This document shows, piece after piece, positions 1 to 5,997 of a stretch of 7,489 nucleotides of DNA. The first letter of the stretch is position 1, and each line of letters opens with the position of its first letter. The position numbers and the translations under genes were made by a program. Source of the stretch: Chloroflexia bacterium (GTDB lineage: Bacteria; Chloroflexota; Chloroflexia; QHBQ01; JADMIH01); contig JAICKM010000336.1 in assembly GCA_025927935.1 (NCBI GenBank), positions 1 to 7,489 on the forward strand, given 5' to 3'. The notes below the pieces were generated by a model. That model saw nothing but the letters and a program-made list of their open reading frames with translations. It was not told where the DNA came from and did not search any database.

Positions 1-271
1 ACCGGCGGCGCCAGGGTAGCGCGCGGTCGGGTTCGCGCATCGGCGCACAGATTTCATCGGCCAGCAGACTCAGCAACTCCTGCTTGTTGCGCACATGCCA
101 GTATAAGGATGCCGCCTTGATGCCCAGCTTTTGCGCCAGGCTGCGCATTGTGAGGCCGTCAAACCCTCCCTCATCCAGCAGGCCAAGCGCGGCCTGGACG
201 ATCTGCCGCTGATCAAGGGCCGGTTCGGCCTGGGGTTTCGGGCCGGTAACGATGCGAGTTCGCAATTTCAT
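1..271 (-). CDS. TetR/AcrR-family transcriptional repressor, N-terminal part (runs off left edge)
   Basis: The first 90 codons of a DNA-binding repressor are present; the ligand-binding C-terminal domain lies outside the window. Residues about 20-65 form the TetR N-terminal helical domain. It contains 'ALGLLDEGGFDGLTMRSLAQ' and the recognition-helix region 'KAASLYWHVRNKQELL', whose LYWHV-x-NK-x-ELL signature is typical of the TetR subgroup with a TetR_C-type effector domain. The ATG at 271 is preceded by GGGAGAG (minus strand, 287-281) at 9 bases, and the family homology begins soon after it. The gene diverges from the alpha/beta hydrolase gene at 451, and TetR-like operators lie between them, so it most likely represses both itself and the hydrolase (inference). 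The ligand is unknown. Family assignment is firm; the target is inferred from arrangement only. Confidence 0.9.
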   Translation of the reverse strand, partial: MKLRTRIVTGPKPQAEPALDQRQIVQAALGLLDEGGFDGLTMRSLAQKLGIKAASLYWHVRNKQELLSLLADEICAPMREPDRALPWRRR

Positions 272-346
272 CCGTTGGTACTCTCCCGCGGGCAGCCGTC
301 GGGCCGCCTACCCGCCTGTTGGCGCCTCACAAATGGGCATTACCTC

Positions 347-375
347 TTGACAGTATACCAGAGCTGTGCTAAACT
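347..375 (+). promoter_or_regulatory. Putative sigma70-type promoter of the hydrolase gene
   Basis: A perfect TTGACA -35 (347-352) is followed after 17 bases by TAAACT (370-375), a 4/6 match to the -10 consensus. Transcription would start near 382, about 70 bases before the hydrolase ATG. The -10 box is the first six bases of the left operator copy, and the predicted start lies within that copy with the second copy just downstream. Repressor binding should therefore occlude polymerase. It overlaps the opposing tetR promoter almost completely. Confidence 0.7.
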
Positions 376-380
376 AACAA
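352..380 (-). promoter_or_regulatory. Putative sigma70-type promoter of the tetR gene
   Basis: Read on the minus strand, TTGTTA (380-375) and TATACT (357-352) are separated by exactly 17 bases; they match the -35 and -10 consensus at 4/6 and 5/6 positions. Transcription would start near 345, giving a leader of about 75 bases before the ATG at 271. The -35 box lies inside the left operator copy, so bound repressor would block it. This is a prediction from pattern only. Confidence 0.6.
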
Positions 381-412
381 CGTTACCCATAAACTAACAA
401 CGTTAGTTTAGC
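368..412. promoter_or_regulatory. Tandem TetR-type operators O1 and O2
   Basis: A 16-base sequence beginning TAAACTAAC occurs twice, at 370-385 and 390-405, exactly 20 bp apart (about two helical turns, so on the same DNA face). Each copy contains the 11-bp palindromic core TAAC-AAC-GTTA (375-385 and 395-405). The right copy extends to a perfect 9+9 inverted repeat with a 3-base centre (390-410); the left copy loses symmetry after GTTA. An outer 11-bp inverted repeat also joins 368-378 to 402-412. TetR dimers commonly bind palindromes of this size. Location over both promoters of a divergent tetR gene makes an operator role very likely; binding itself is inferred. Confidence 0.8.
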
Positions 413-436
413 AGATCAGTGATCCATGCTAAATAT

Positions 437-443
437 AAAGGAG
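437..443 (+). promoter_or_regulatory. Ribosome binding site of the hydrolase gene
   Basis: AAAGGAG lies 7 bases before the ATG at 451. It is a near-ideal Shine-Dalgarno sequence and fixes the start against the out-of-frame ATG at 426. Confidence 0.85.
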
Positions 444-450
444 CATCAGA

Positions 451-1389
451 ATGGCGACTACAACTGCAAAGGGCGCTCAGGGCACAGCCACGAATGGTTT
501 CCCGGCGAACCTGGAGACAGCGCATGCAGACTATGTAACCGGCTCTGTAACCTCGAAAGACGGCACATCCATCAGTTACCGCCGGCTCGGCCATGGACCG
601 GGGGTGGTGATGCTGCATGGCTCCATGGAGTCATCCCAGAGCCACATGCAACTAGCCCAGGCGCTGGCCGATGCCTTCACCGTCTACCTGCCCGACCGCC
701 GTGGTCATAACCTGCCCGGTCCGTTCCGCAAAGATTACCGCATGCAGAAGGAGGTGGACGATGTGGATGCTCTGCTCACACAAACGGGCACCCACAATGT
801 CTTCGGGGTCAGCTCGGGAGGGATCATCTGTCTCCAGTCCGCGCTCACCCTGCCTGCCGTGCACAAAGTCGCCCTCTATGAACCCGCCCTGATCGTTAAC
901 GGGTCGATATCGATGGCGTTTTTGCCACGCTATAACCGGGAGATTACCCAGGGCAAAATGGCCGCGGCGCTCGTTACCGCCATGCAGGGGGCGCAGTTGG
1001 GGCCGGCCATCTTCAACGTCATCCCCCGCCCGCTGCTCGAATTCCTTACCACCAGGGCCATGCAAAGCGAGAATAAGACAGCCAGGCCCGGCGATGTCAC
1101 GATGCGCATACTGGCGCCGACGCTGCACTATGACTTTGAGCTGGTCGCCGAGATGGCGGAGACGCTGGAGACCTTCAAGGCTGTGCGCGCCGAGGTGCTG
1201 TTGCTCGGCGGGAGCAAAAGCCCGGTGTGGTTGAAGGCTGCCCTGGACGCACTGATGACGGTTTTGCCCCATGTCAAACGTGTGGAGTTCCCCGGACTCG
1301 ATCATGGGGCTTCGAGCGATCCCAGTAGCACCAATCGAGGGGGTCAGCCGGCGGTCGTGGCCCAGGAACTGCGCCGGTTTTTTGCCTGA
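451..1389 (+). CDS. Alpha/beta hydrolase-fold enzyme
   Basis: This 312-residue protein is a probable cytoplasmic alpha/beta hydrolase; the substrate cannot be told from sequence. The oxyanion-hole motif 'VVMLHGS' is at residues 52-58 (H56-G57). The nucleophile elbow G-V-S-S-G-G starts at residue 119, with Ser121 as the probable nucleophile. The C-terminal 'FPGLDHG' supplies His285 as the probable catalytic base. The usual acidic residue after the later strand is not obvious because 'LLGGSKSP' (251-258) carries a lysine there; Glu144 in 'LYEP' is a candidate acid (inference). About 30 residues precede the first recognisable core strand, slightly long for the fold. No signal peptide is visible. 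Length is normal for the family. The gene is divergent from, and probably repressed by, the adjacent TetR protein, which suggests a role in handling a small molecule that the repressor senses. Confidence 0.9.
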   Translation: MATTTAKGAQGTATNGFPANLETAHADYVTGSVTSKDGTSISYRRLGHGPGVVMLHGSMESSQSHMQLAQALADAFTVYLPDRRGHNLPGPFRKDYRMQKEVDDVDALLTQTGTHNVFGVSSGGIICLQSALTLPAVHKVALYEPALIVNGSISMAFLPRYNREITQGKMAAALVTAMQGAQLGPAIFNVIPRPLLEFLTTRAMQSENKTARPGDVTMRILAPTLHYDFELVAEMAETLETFKAVRAEVLLLGGSKSPVWLKAALDALMTVLPHVKRVEFPGLDHGASSDPSSTNRGGQPAVVAQELRRFFA

Positions 1390-1420
1390 CCAAGTGTCTA
1401 TCAGGGCGCCAATGGGTTAT

Positions 1421-1453
1421 GGTTCCGCCGCGCCAAGTTAGCGCGGCGGAACC
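1421..1453 (+). terminator. Strong GC-rich hairpin after the hydrolase gene
   Basis: A perfect 13-bp inverted repeat (1421-1433 with 1441-1453; first arm GGTTCCGCCGCGC) encloses a 7-base loop, CAAGTTA. It starts 31 bases after the hydrolase stop. No T-run follows, so it is not a textbook intrinsic terminator; it may end transcription or protect the 3' end of the transcript. It separates the hydrolase gene from the sigma-factor operon promoter at 1506. Confidence 0.55.
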
Positions 1454-1505
1454 GCGCCATACGGATCCACTTGTGATGTCACTCAGGGCGAGCGGACCGC
1501 AGTAC

Positions 1506-1535
1506 TGTCGATTTGCGCGCTTTCTGTTTGTCGTA
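1506..1535 (+). promoter_or_regulatory. Putative ECF42-dependent promoter of the DGPF-sigma operon
   Basis: TGTCGA (1506-1511) is followed after 18 bases by GTCGTA (1530-1535). ECF42 sigma factors are reported to use a TGTCGA -35 and a short CG-containing -10 upstream of DGPF-type genes (from memory of that literature). This fits, because the next two genes are such a protein and an ECF42-type sigma factor. Transcription would start near 1543, about 77 bases before the ATG at 1620. TGTCGA also occurs by chance on this strand at 1868 and in two antisense positions, but without a suitable -10 partner. Confidence 0.55.
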
Positions 1536-1605
1536 AGATGTAGAGGGACACCGAGCCGGTTGCGGTCACCCTGCGGCGATGCCTGTTTGTATCGTACAAG
1601 AAAGC

Positions 1606-1610
1606 GGAGG
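1606..1610 (+). promoter_or_regulatory. Ribosome binding site of the DGPF-like gene
   Basis: GGAGG lies 9 bases before the ATG at 1620 and selects this start. The open frame continues upstream to 1419, but that upstream part shows no family similarity, and the YCII fold begins at MKYVLLF. Confidence 0.75.
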
Positions 1611-1619
1611 TATGGGGGA

Positions 1620-1964
1620 ATGAAGTATGTCCTTTTGTTCTGTGGGACCCGTGAGCAGCAGCAAGCCTGGGAGAATATGACTGAGGACGCCCGCGCTCGC
1701 CAATATGAGCAAGTGGGCCGCTGGTTTGCGGAGAATCGGGCGAAACTGGGCGCGAGCAACCAGCTCCAACCGCCCCAAACGGCGACGACCGTGCGCTTCC
1801 AGGACGCCGGAGAGCCGCTCGTCCATGACGGCGCCTTCATCGAAGGCAACGAGGTCATCGGCGGCTATGTCGAGATCACGGTGGCCGATCTCGATGAGGC
1901 GTTGCGGATGGCGAAAACCTGGCCGGCGCGGGGGACCGTCGAGATCCGCCCGGTGATGGAATGA
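1620..1964 (+). CDS. YCII-related (DGPF-like) small protein, partner of an ECF42 sigma factor
   Basis: This 114-residue protein begins 'MKYVLLFCGT', the usual first strand of the YCII/DGPF fold. It has the central signature 'DGAFIEGNEVIGGYVEI' from residue 70; the name-giving DGPF is altered to DGAF. The C-terminal part 'DLDEALRMAKTWPARGTVEIRPV' is also typical of the family. YCII-like proteins are small ferredoxin-like-fold proteins. The DGPF branch is regularly encoded beside ECF sigma factors, but its biochemical role is not established. The stop overlaps the start of the sigma-factor gene by 4 bp (ATGA), so the two are co-transcribed and probably translationally coupled. The putative sigma-specific promoter upstream suggests expression under the neighbour's own control. 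Confidence 0.88.
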   Translation: MKYVLLFCGTREQQQAWENMTEDARARQYEQVGRWFAENRAKLGASNQLQPPQTATTVRFQDAGEPLVHDGAFIEGNEVIGGYVEITVADLDEALRMAKTWPARGTVEIRPVME

Positions 1965-3163
1965 CGGGTGCGCCCGCGGCGCATGCGGCCGTGGCTGCTG
2001 TCTTCCGCGAGGAGGCGGGGCGGCTCACCGCAGCCCTGGTCCGCATCCTGGGCGACTTCGACGTGGCCGAGGAACTCGTCCAGGATGCGTTGCTGGCGGC
2101 GCTGGAGCGCTGGCCGGTGGACGGCATCCCCGCGCGGCCTGGTGCCTGGCTGCTGACGGTGGCTCGGCGGCGTGCCCTCAATCAACTGCGCCGCGACGCG
2201 TGCTATCGGACTAAGCTGGCCCAACTGGCGCAGCCGGTGCCCCGCGAACCCGACGACCGGCTGCGCCTGATCTTCACCTGCTGCCACCCGGCACTCTCTC
2301 GCGCGGCGCAGGTCGCGCTCACGTTGCGCGCCGTCTGTGGCTTCACCACCGGGGAGATCGCCCACGCGTTCCTCGCCTCGGAGGCCGCCGTGGCCCAGCG
2401 CATCGTGCGGGCGCGCCGCAAGATCGTCGCGGCGGGCATCCCCTTCCGCATGCCGGACGACGACGAGTTGGAGGGAAGGCTGGGCGAAGTGCTGGCGGTG
2501 CTCTACCTGATGTTCACCGAGGGCTACCTGACCAGCGGCGGGCCGGTCGCGACCCGGCGCGATCTCGCGGAGGACGCCGCGTGGTTGGCGGCGCTGGTCG
2601 TCCGGCTCCTGCCGGCGGAGCCGGAGCCACTGGGGTTGCTCGCCCTCATGCGCCTGCATCTGGCCCGTGGCGCGGCCCGATTCACCGGCGATGGACAGTT
2701 GATCCTGCTGGCCGATCAGAATCGCGCGCTGTGGGACCTGGCGCAGATCGCCGGGGGGATCGCCCTGATCGAGCAGGCCGCGGCGCTACAGCGGCCAGGG
2801 CCGTACCAGGTGGAGGCGGCGATTGCGGCTTGCCATGCCGAGGCCCCCTCGTGGGCCGCGACCGACTGGCCGCAGATCCTGCTGCTCTACGACCTGCTGC
2901 TGAATCTGCGCCCCTCGCCGGTGGTGCGCCTCAACCGTGCGGTGGCCCTGCGGCAGGTGGCCGGGCCGCAAGCGGCGCTGGACGAGGTGAACGCCCTCGG
3001 CGACGCTCTGGATCACTACCATCTCTTCCACGCCATTCGCGGCGAGTTGCTGCTGGACCTGGGCCGGCGCGAGCAAGCCCGCGCGGCGGACCTGCGGGCG
3101 CTGGCGCTGACGCACAACCATGCCGAACAGACCCTGCTTACCCGGCGGCTGCTGGAGTGGTGA
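1961..3163 (+). CDS. ECF-family RNA polymerase sigma factor with long C-terminal extension (ECF42 / COG4941 type)
   Basis: This 400-residue protein is about twice the length of a simple ECF sigma factor. Residues about 10-80 form region 2 ('LVRILGDFDVAEELVQDALL', then 'WLLTVARRRALNQLRR'). Residues about 100-155 form region 4 ('VALTLRAVCGFTTGEIAHAF', then 'AAVAQRIVRARRKI'). Residues about 165-275 fit DUF6596, with 'LYLMFTEGY' (181-189), 'HLARGAAR' (233-240) and D-Q-N-R-x-x-W (252-258). Residues about 280-400 are helical and TPR-like ('VRLNRAVAL', then 'GELLLDLGRREQARAADLRA'). In ECF42 members the extension is needed for sigma activity and replaces an anti-sigma factor (family knowledge); none is encoded here. 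Translation starts inside the stop of the DGPF-like gene, with only a weak ribosome site, which implies coupling. The target genes besides its own operon are unknown. Confidence 0.9.
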   Translation: MTGAPAAHAAVAAVFREEAGRLTAALVRILGDFDVAEELVQDALLAALERWPVDGIPARPGAWLLTVARRRALNQLRRDACYRTKLAQLAQPVPREPDDRLRLIFTCCHPALSRAAQVALTLRAVCGFTTGEIAHAFLASEAAVAQRIVRARRKIVAAGIPFRMPDDDELEGRLGEVLAVLYLMFTEGYLTSGGPVATRRDLAEDAAWLAALVVRLLPAEPEPLGLLALMRLHLARGAARFTGDGQLILLADQNRALWDLAQIAGGIALIEQAAALQRPGPYQVEAAIAACHAEAPSWAATDWPQILLLYDLLLNLRPSPVVRLNRAVALRQVAGPQAALDEVNALGDALDHYHLFHAIRGELLLDLGRREQARAADLRALALTHNHAEQTLLTRRLLEW

Positions 3164-3187
3164 ACGGCGCCCGGCGAATGAATAGAA

Positions 3188-3211
3188 CGATGCGCCGGAT
3201 CCGGCGCATCG
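3188..3211. terminator. Perfect 24-bp palindrome between convergent genes, probable bidirectional terminator
   Basis: The sequence is fully self-complementary: CGATGCGCC, a GGATCC centre, then GGCGCATCG. It lies 24 bases after the sigma-factor stop and 31 bases after the stop of the minus-strand kelch gene. On the minus strand it is followed by a pyrimidine-rich TTCTATTCATT, giving a weak U-tract in that direction; on the plus strand no T-run follows. Stem strength and placement between converging genes favour a shared terminator. Confidence 0.65.
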
Positions 3212-3242
3212 CTCATAGGAGCTTGCAGCTAGCGGTGGTTGC

Positions 3243-5990
3243 TTATCTCCGGGCAGGCGGGGCGCAGTTAGGGAAGAAGGTGTTGACCACGATCTTCGCT
3301 GCCTGACCTCTGGTCACATTGGTGGCGGGCCTGTATGTGCCGTCCGCATAACCGCTTACCACGCCATGCAGAGTGATTCGCTCGATGTACACCCAGAAGG
3401 GATGCGCTAGCGGGACATCCGAGAACGTCTGCCGCGCCGGCGGTATAGAGTCGTTGTACCCGGCCGCAAGGGCGTCGATCTTGGCGATCTGGCCCCTGGT
3501 CACATCGGCGGCGGGTCGGTACGTGCTGTCCGCGTAGCCGCTGACCACCCCATGCAGGGCTGCCCGCTCGATATACAGCCAGAAGGGATAGGCAGACGGC
3601 ACATCGGTGAAGGTCTGCCGGTTAGCGGGTATCGCGTCGGTGTACGGGGCCGAGTTAGCGATGAGCTTGGCAACCTGCCCCCTGGTCACGTTGCTGTTCG
3701 GGCGGAAAGTACCATCTGCGTACCCGCTGATAATTTGCCGGCACGCCAGGCACTGGATGTACGTGTAGAACGGCGCGCCTTGCTGCACGTCGCTGAACGA
3801 TATTGTACACGCGGTGGGCGTTGGGGTCGGGGCGCAATCGGGCAGCTGGGTGGTCACTTCGGTGGTGTCGAGGCTGTCGGGGCCGAAGGCATAGCCGCCG
3901 AGGGCCACGACATAGTTGCCTACCGTCGCGGCGCCCAGCCCGTAGCGCGCCACGTTGAGCGATGGCCCCTCACTGAAGGCGTGGGTGCTGGGATCGAAGA
4001 TTTGCGTGGCGTAGGTGACACTGCCCCGCTGGCCGCCAATCACCCAGACGCGACCATGGACCGCCGTGCCGCCGGAAACCCAGACGTTGTTGGGCAGGTG
4101 GGCATCCAGCAGGGTCCAGAAGTCGTGGGCGATGTCATAATCGTACACTGTGTTCAGGGTGGGCGCGAGCCGGGTCCGCCCCCCAATCACGTACAGGTGC
4201 CCATCCACTACGGCAGAGGCGGCGTAGCTTAAGGGAATCGGGATCGGCAACTTGATCAGCCAGGTGTTCTGTGCAATATCGTACTCCCACGTATCGTTCT
4301 GGCTGTTGCTTGGATCGGAGGGGTCCGTGCCGCCGACCAAGTAGATCTTGCCGTTGTAGTAGCCCCCCCCGGCAAAGCGGCTGCGCGGATTAGGCATGGG
4401 CGCCCCGCTCGACCAGGTGCCGGTCGTGATGTCGTAAATCCGCGTGAGATTCAAAGCGTGGGTGATCACATCGGTGCCGCCGAAGGCGTAGAGCTTGTTG
4501 GTGGCCGGGGCATAAACGAGCGCTAGGCCGTTGGCGGCGTCCGGCATCGGGGCCAGAGTGGTCCAGTTATCGGTGGCAGGGTTGTAGCGGGCCAGTTGAT
4601 CATGCATCGTGCCGTCGCTGCCACCTGCCGCGTAGACGTAGGTTCCGTCGCTGGCGACGCCGGCTAAGAACGACACCGTCGGCATGGGGCTGGCGACCGC
4701 CCAGGGCTGAAGTATGGCACCTCCGCCGCAGGTTGGGGTGCCGGTAGCGGGTGGGGGCGTCGGGCTCGGCGTAACGGTTTCCGCGCACACTGTCGGCAGG
4801 TTTGACACTTCGGTGACATCGAGGCTGAAGTCGCCGCTCGGATTGCCGCCGTTAAAGCCGCCCGCGGCCACGACCGTGTGCCCGACCGCAGCGACACCGA
4901 GCGACGAACGCGCCAGGTTTAGGAAGGGACCCCAGGTGACGCTGCGTGTCGCCGGGTCGAAGATCTGGCTGAGGCCGAGCGGTACGTGCGGCACCAGTTC
5001 GGTGGCCTGGCGGGCGCGGGTCGTCTGGTAGGGGCCGGCTGGGTTAATGAAGTCTTCGCCGCCCACGACCCAGATGCGCCCATCGGTGACGGTTACACCC
5101 GCCAGGTAGACCGGGTTGCGCAGCGAAGTCGTTACGGTGGTCCAGGTATCCGCCGCGATATTGTAGTCGTAAATGGTGCCTACTACCGTGTTCGTGCTAT
5201 CCGACCCGCCGAGCACGTAGAGATGGCCGTTCACGACGCCTGAGGCCGCGCCGGACAGCGCCTGGGGCATCATGGTACCGGTCATCCAGGTGCCTGCGGC
5301 AATGTCGTAGAGCCAGGTTTGACGCTGCGCCGTGGCGCCGTCACAGGTGAGGGCCCCGCCCGCGAGGACGATCTTGCCGTTCCAGTAGCCTGCGCCCGCG
5401 AACCCCAGGCGCGGCGCGGGCAGATCCGCGCCGGCAGACCAGGTATCGCTGGCGATATCATAGATCTGGGTGAGTGACTGGGCGTTGCAGTTATTATCGG
5501 CGTCACCGAACAAGTAGAGCTTATTGTTGGTGGGTACATAGACCAGCGGGGCCAGCGAAACCGGAGTCGGGACGGGCGCGAGGGTGCCCCACCGATCCTG
5601 GGCAGGATCGTAACGGGCGAGCTGGTCAATGTTTATTCCGGACCAGTTGTCGAAGCCGCTGGCCGAGTAGGCAAAGTGGCCGTCGCTAGCGAAGCCGGCG
5701 TCCAAAGCGGGGGCGGGCATGTGTTGCGCCAACTGGAATGGGCCGGGCTGGCCGCCGACCACACAGGTCGGGCTTGCGGTGCTGGTGGTGGCCGGGGCCT
5801 CTTGTTGCGGGTTGCTGAGGCGCCCGGCATCGGGCCCACCAAGCTGGTGCATCTGCGCTTGCGCGGCCACGGGGGATGATCCGCCGGAGAGGAGGCCGAT
5901 GAGAACTACCCCTCCACACAGAACCAAACCGAGCAGCAGGGCTCCCAGCGCCGGCTTCCGGCTGAATGGCCCCTTTACTCTTTCGCTCAT
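3243..5990 (-). CDS. Secreted surface protein: two kelch beta-propellers plus three SLH domains
   Basis: This 915-residue protein is probably exported and attached to the cell surface. A Sec-type signal peptide covers residues 1 to about 45: charged start, hydrophobic 15-35, then 'SPVAAQAQ' as a likely cleavage region. Residues about 84-398 hold six kelch repeats (features such as 'NGHLYVLGG', 'YDIASDTW'), and a P/T-rich linker follows (405-420). Residues about 425-716 hold six more. A 'TPTPT' linker then leads to three SLH domains, about 730-785, 793-847 and 855-909, each with GYADxTxRP/GYADGTxRP and 'TRGQ'. Blade 5 of the first propeller carries an insert of about 20 residues (about 317-340). 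SLH domains generally bind cell-wall polymers, and kelch propellers bind proteins or glycans; the ligand is unknown. No catalytic motif is evident. AAGGAG precedes the ATG by 7 bases. The gene appears to stand alone between a convergent and a divergent neighbour. Confidence 0.92.
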   Translation of the reverse strand: MSERVKGPFSRKPALGALLLGLVLCGGVVLIGLLSGGSSPVAAQAQMHQLGGPDAGRLSNPQQEAPATTSTASPTCVVGGQPGPFQLAQHMPAPALDAGFASDGHFAYSASGFDNWSGINIDQLARYDPAQDRWGTLAPVPTPVSLAPLVYVPTNNKLYLFGDADNNCNAQSLTQIYDIASDTWSAGADLPAPRLGFAGAGYWNGKIVLAGGALTCDGATAQRQTWLYDIAAGTWMTGTMMPQALSGAASGVVNGHLYVLGGSDSTNTVVGTIYDYNIAADTWTTVTTSLRNPVYLAGVTVTDGRIWVVGGEDFINPAGPYQTTRARQATELVPHVPLGLSQIFDPATRSVTWGPFLNLARSSLGVAAVGHTVVAAGGFNGGNPSGDFSLDVTEVSNLPTVCAETVTPSPTPPPATGTPTCGGGAILQPWAVASPMPTVSFLAGVASDGTYVYAAGGSDGTMHDQLARYNPATDNWTTLAPMPDAANGLALVYAPATNKLYAFGGTDVITHALNLTRIYDITTGTWSSGAPMPNPRSRFAGGGYYNGKIYLVGGTDPSDPSNSQNDTWEYDIAQNTWLIKLPIPIPLSYAASAVVDGHLYVIGGRTRLAPTLNTVYDYDIAHDFWTLLDAHLPNNVWVSGGTAVHGRVWVIGGQRGSVTYATQIFDPSTHAFSEGPSLNVARYGLGAATVGNYVVALGGYAFGPDSLDTTEVTTQLPDCAPTPTPTACTISFSDVQQGAPFYTYIQCLACRQIISGYADGTFRPNSNVTRGQVAKLIANSAPYTDAIPANRQTFTDVPSAYPFWLYIERAALHGVVSGYADSTYRPAADVTRGQIAKIDALAAGYNDSIPPARQTFSDVPLAHPFWVYIERITLHGVVSGYADGTYRPATNVTRGQAAKIVVNTFFPNCAPPARR
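3276..3803 (-). repeat. Three tandem SLH-coding repeats with an exact 186-bp period
   Basis: The segment coding for residues about 730-905 contains three SLH repeats. CTGGTCAC (plus-strand reading) recurs at 3310, 3496 and 3682, exactly 186 bp apart. The encoded 'TRGQ' motifs are at residues 769, 831 and 893, a 62-residue period. Copies 2 and 3 are clearly closer to each other in DNA than to copy 1, which alone carries 'CLAC' (747-750). This suggests a later duplication of the second unit. Confidence 0.85.
3843..4718 (-). repeat. Second six-blade kelch propeller region
   Basis: This codes for residues 425-716. Six units of about 45-50 residues each carry the kelch pattern of small-residue doublet GG and a tryptophan or aromatic near the end ('YNPATDNW', 'YDITTGTW', 'YDIAQNTW', 'YDIAHDFW'). 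Blade for blade it matches residues 84-398, showing an internal duplication of a whole propeller. Confidence 0.8.
4797..5741 (-). repeat. First six-blade kelch propeller region
   Basis: This codes for residues 84-398. The six units end in patterns such as 'YDPAQDRW', 'YDIASDTW', 'YDIAAGTW' and 'YNIAADTW'. Unit 5 is lengthened by about 20 residues relative to the second propeller, and units 2 and 3 contain Cys168 and Cys216, which the second propeller lacks. Confidence 0.8.
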
Positions 5991-5997
5991 CCGTGTT

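Noticed and set aside
131..397. 88-codon plus-strand open frame overlapping the tetR gene
   Set aside because: It is antisense to a clear TetR domain and crosses the promoter/operator region. It has no ribosome site and no recognisable similarity.
1419..1619. Upstream in-frame extension of the DGPF-like protein (67 codons)
   Set aside because: It begins inside the hairpin, contains the putative promoter, and has no family similarity. The YCII fold and a GGAGG site support the start at 1620.
1612..1623. Three-codon leader frame (ATG GGG GAA TGA) overlapping the DGPF start
   Set aside because: GGAGG is only 1 base from this ATG, too close for efficient initiation. The overlap is probably chance.
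1868..1873. Second TGTCGA, upstream of the sigma-factor gene
   Set aside because: It lies inside the DGPF coding sequence, and no CG-containing -10 follows at the right distance.
1865..2659. 264-codon minus-strand open frame opposite the sigma factor
   Set aside because: Long antisense frames are expected in GC-rich coding DNA. The protein is rich in R, Q, H and G without a domain, and the plus strand has a full sigma-factor match.
3552..4232. 226-codon plus-strand open frame opposite the kelch-SLH gene
   Set aside because: It is a shadow of the well-supported kelch and SLH coding sequence, with no own ribosome site or domain.
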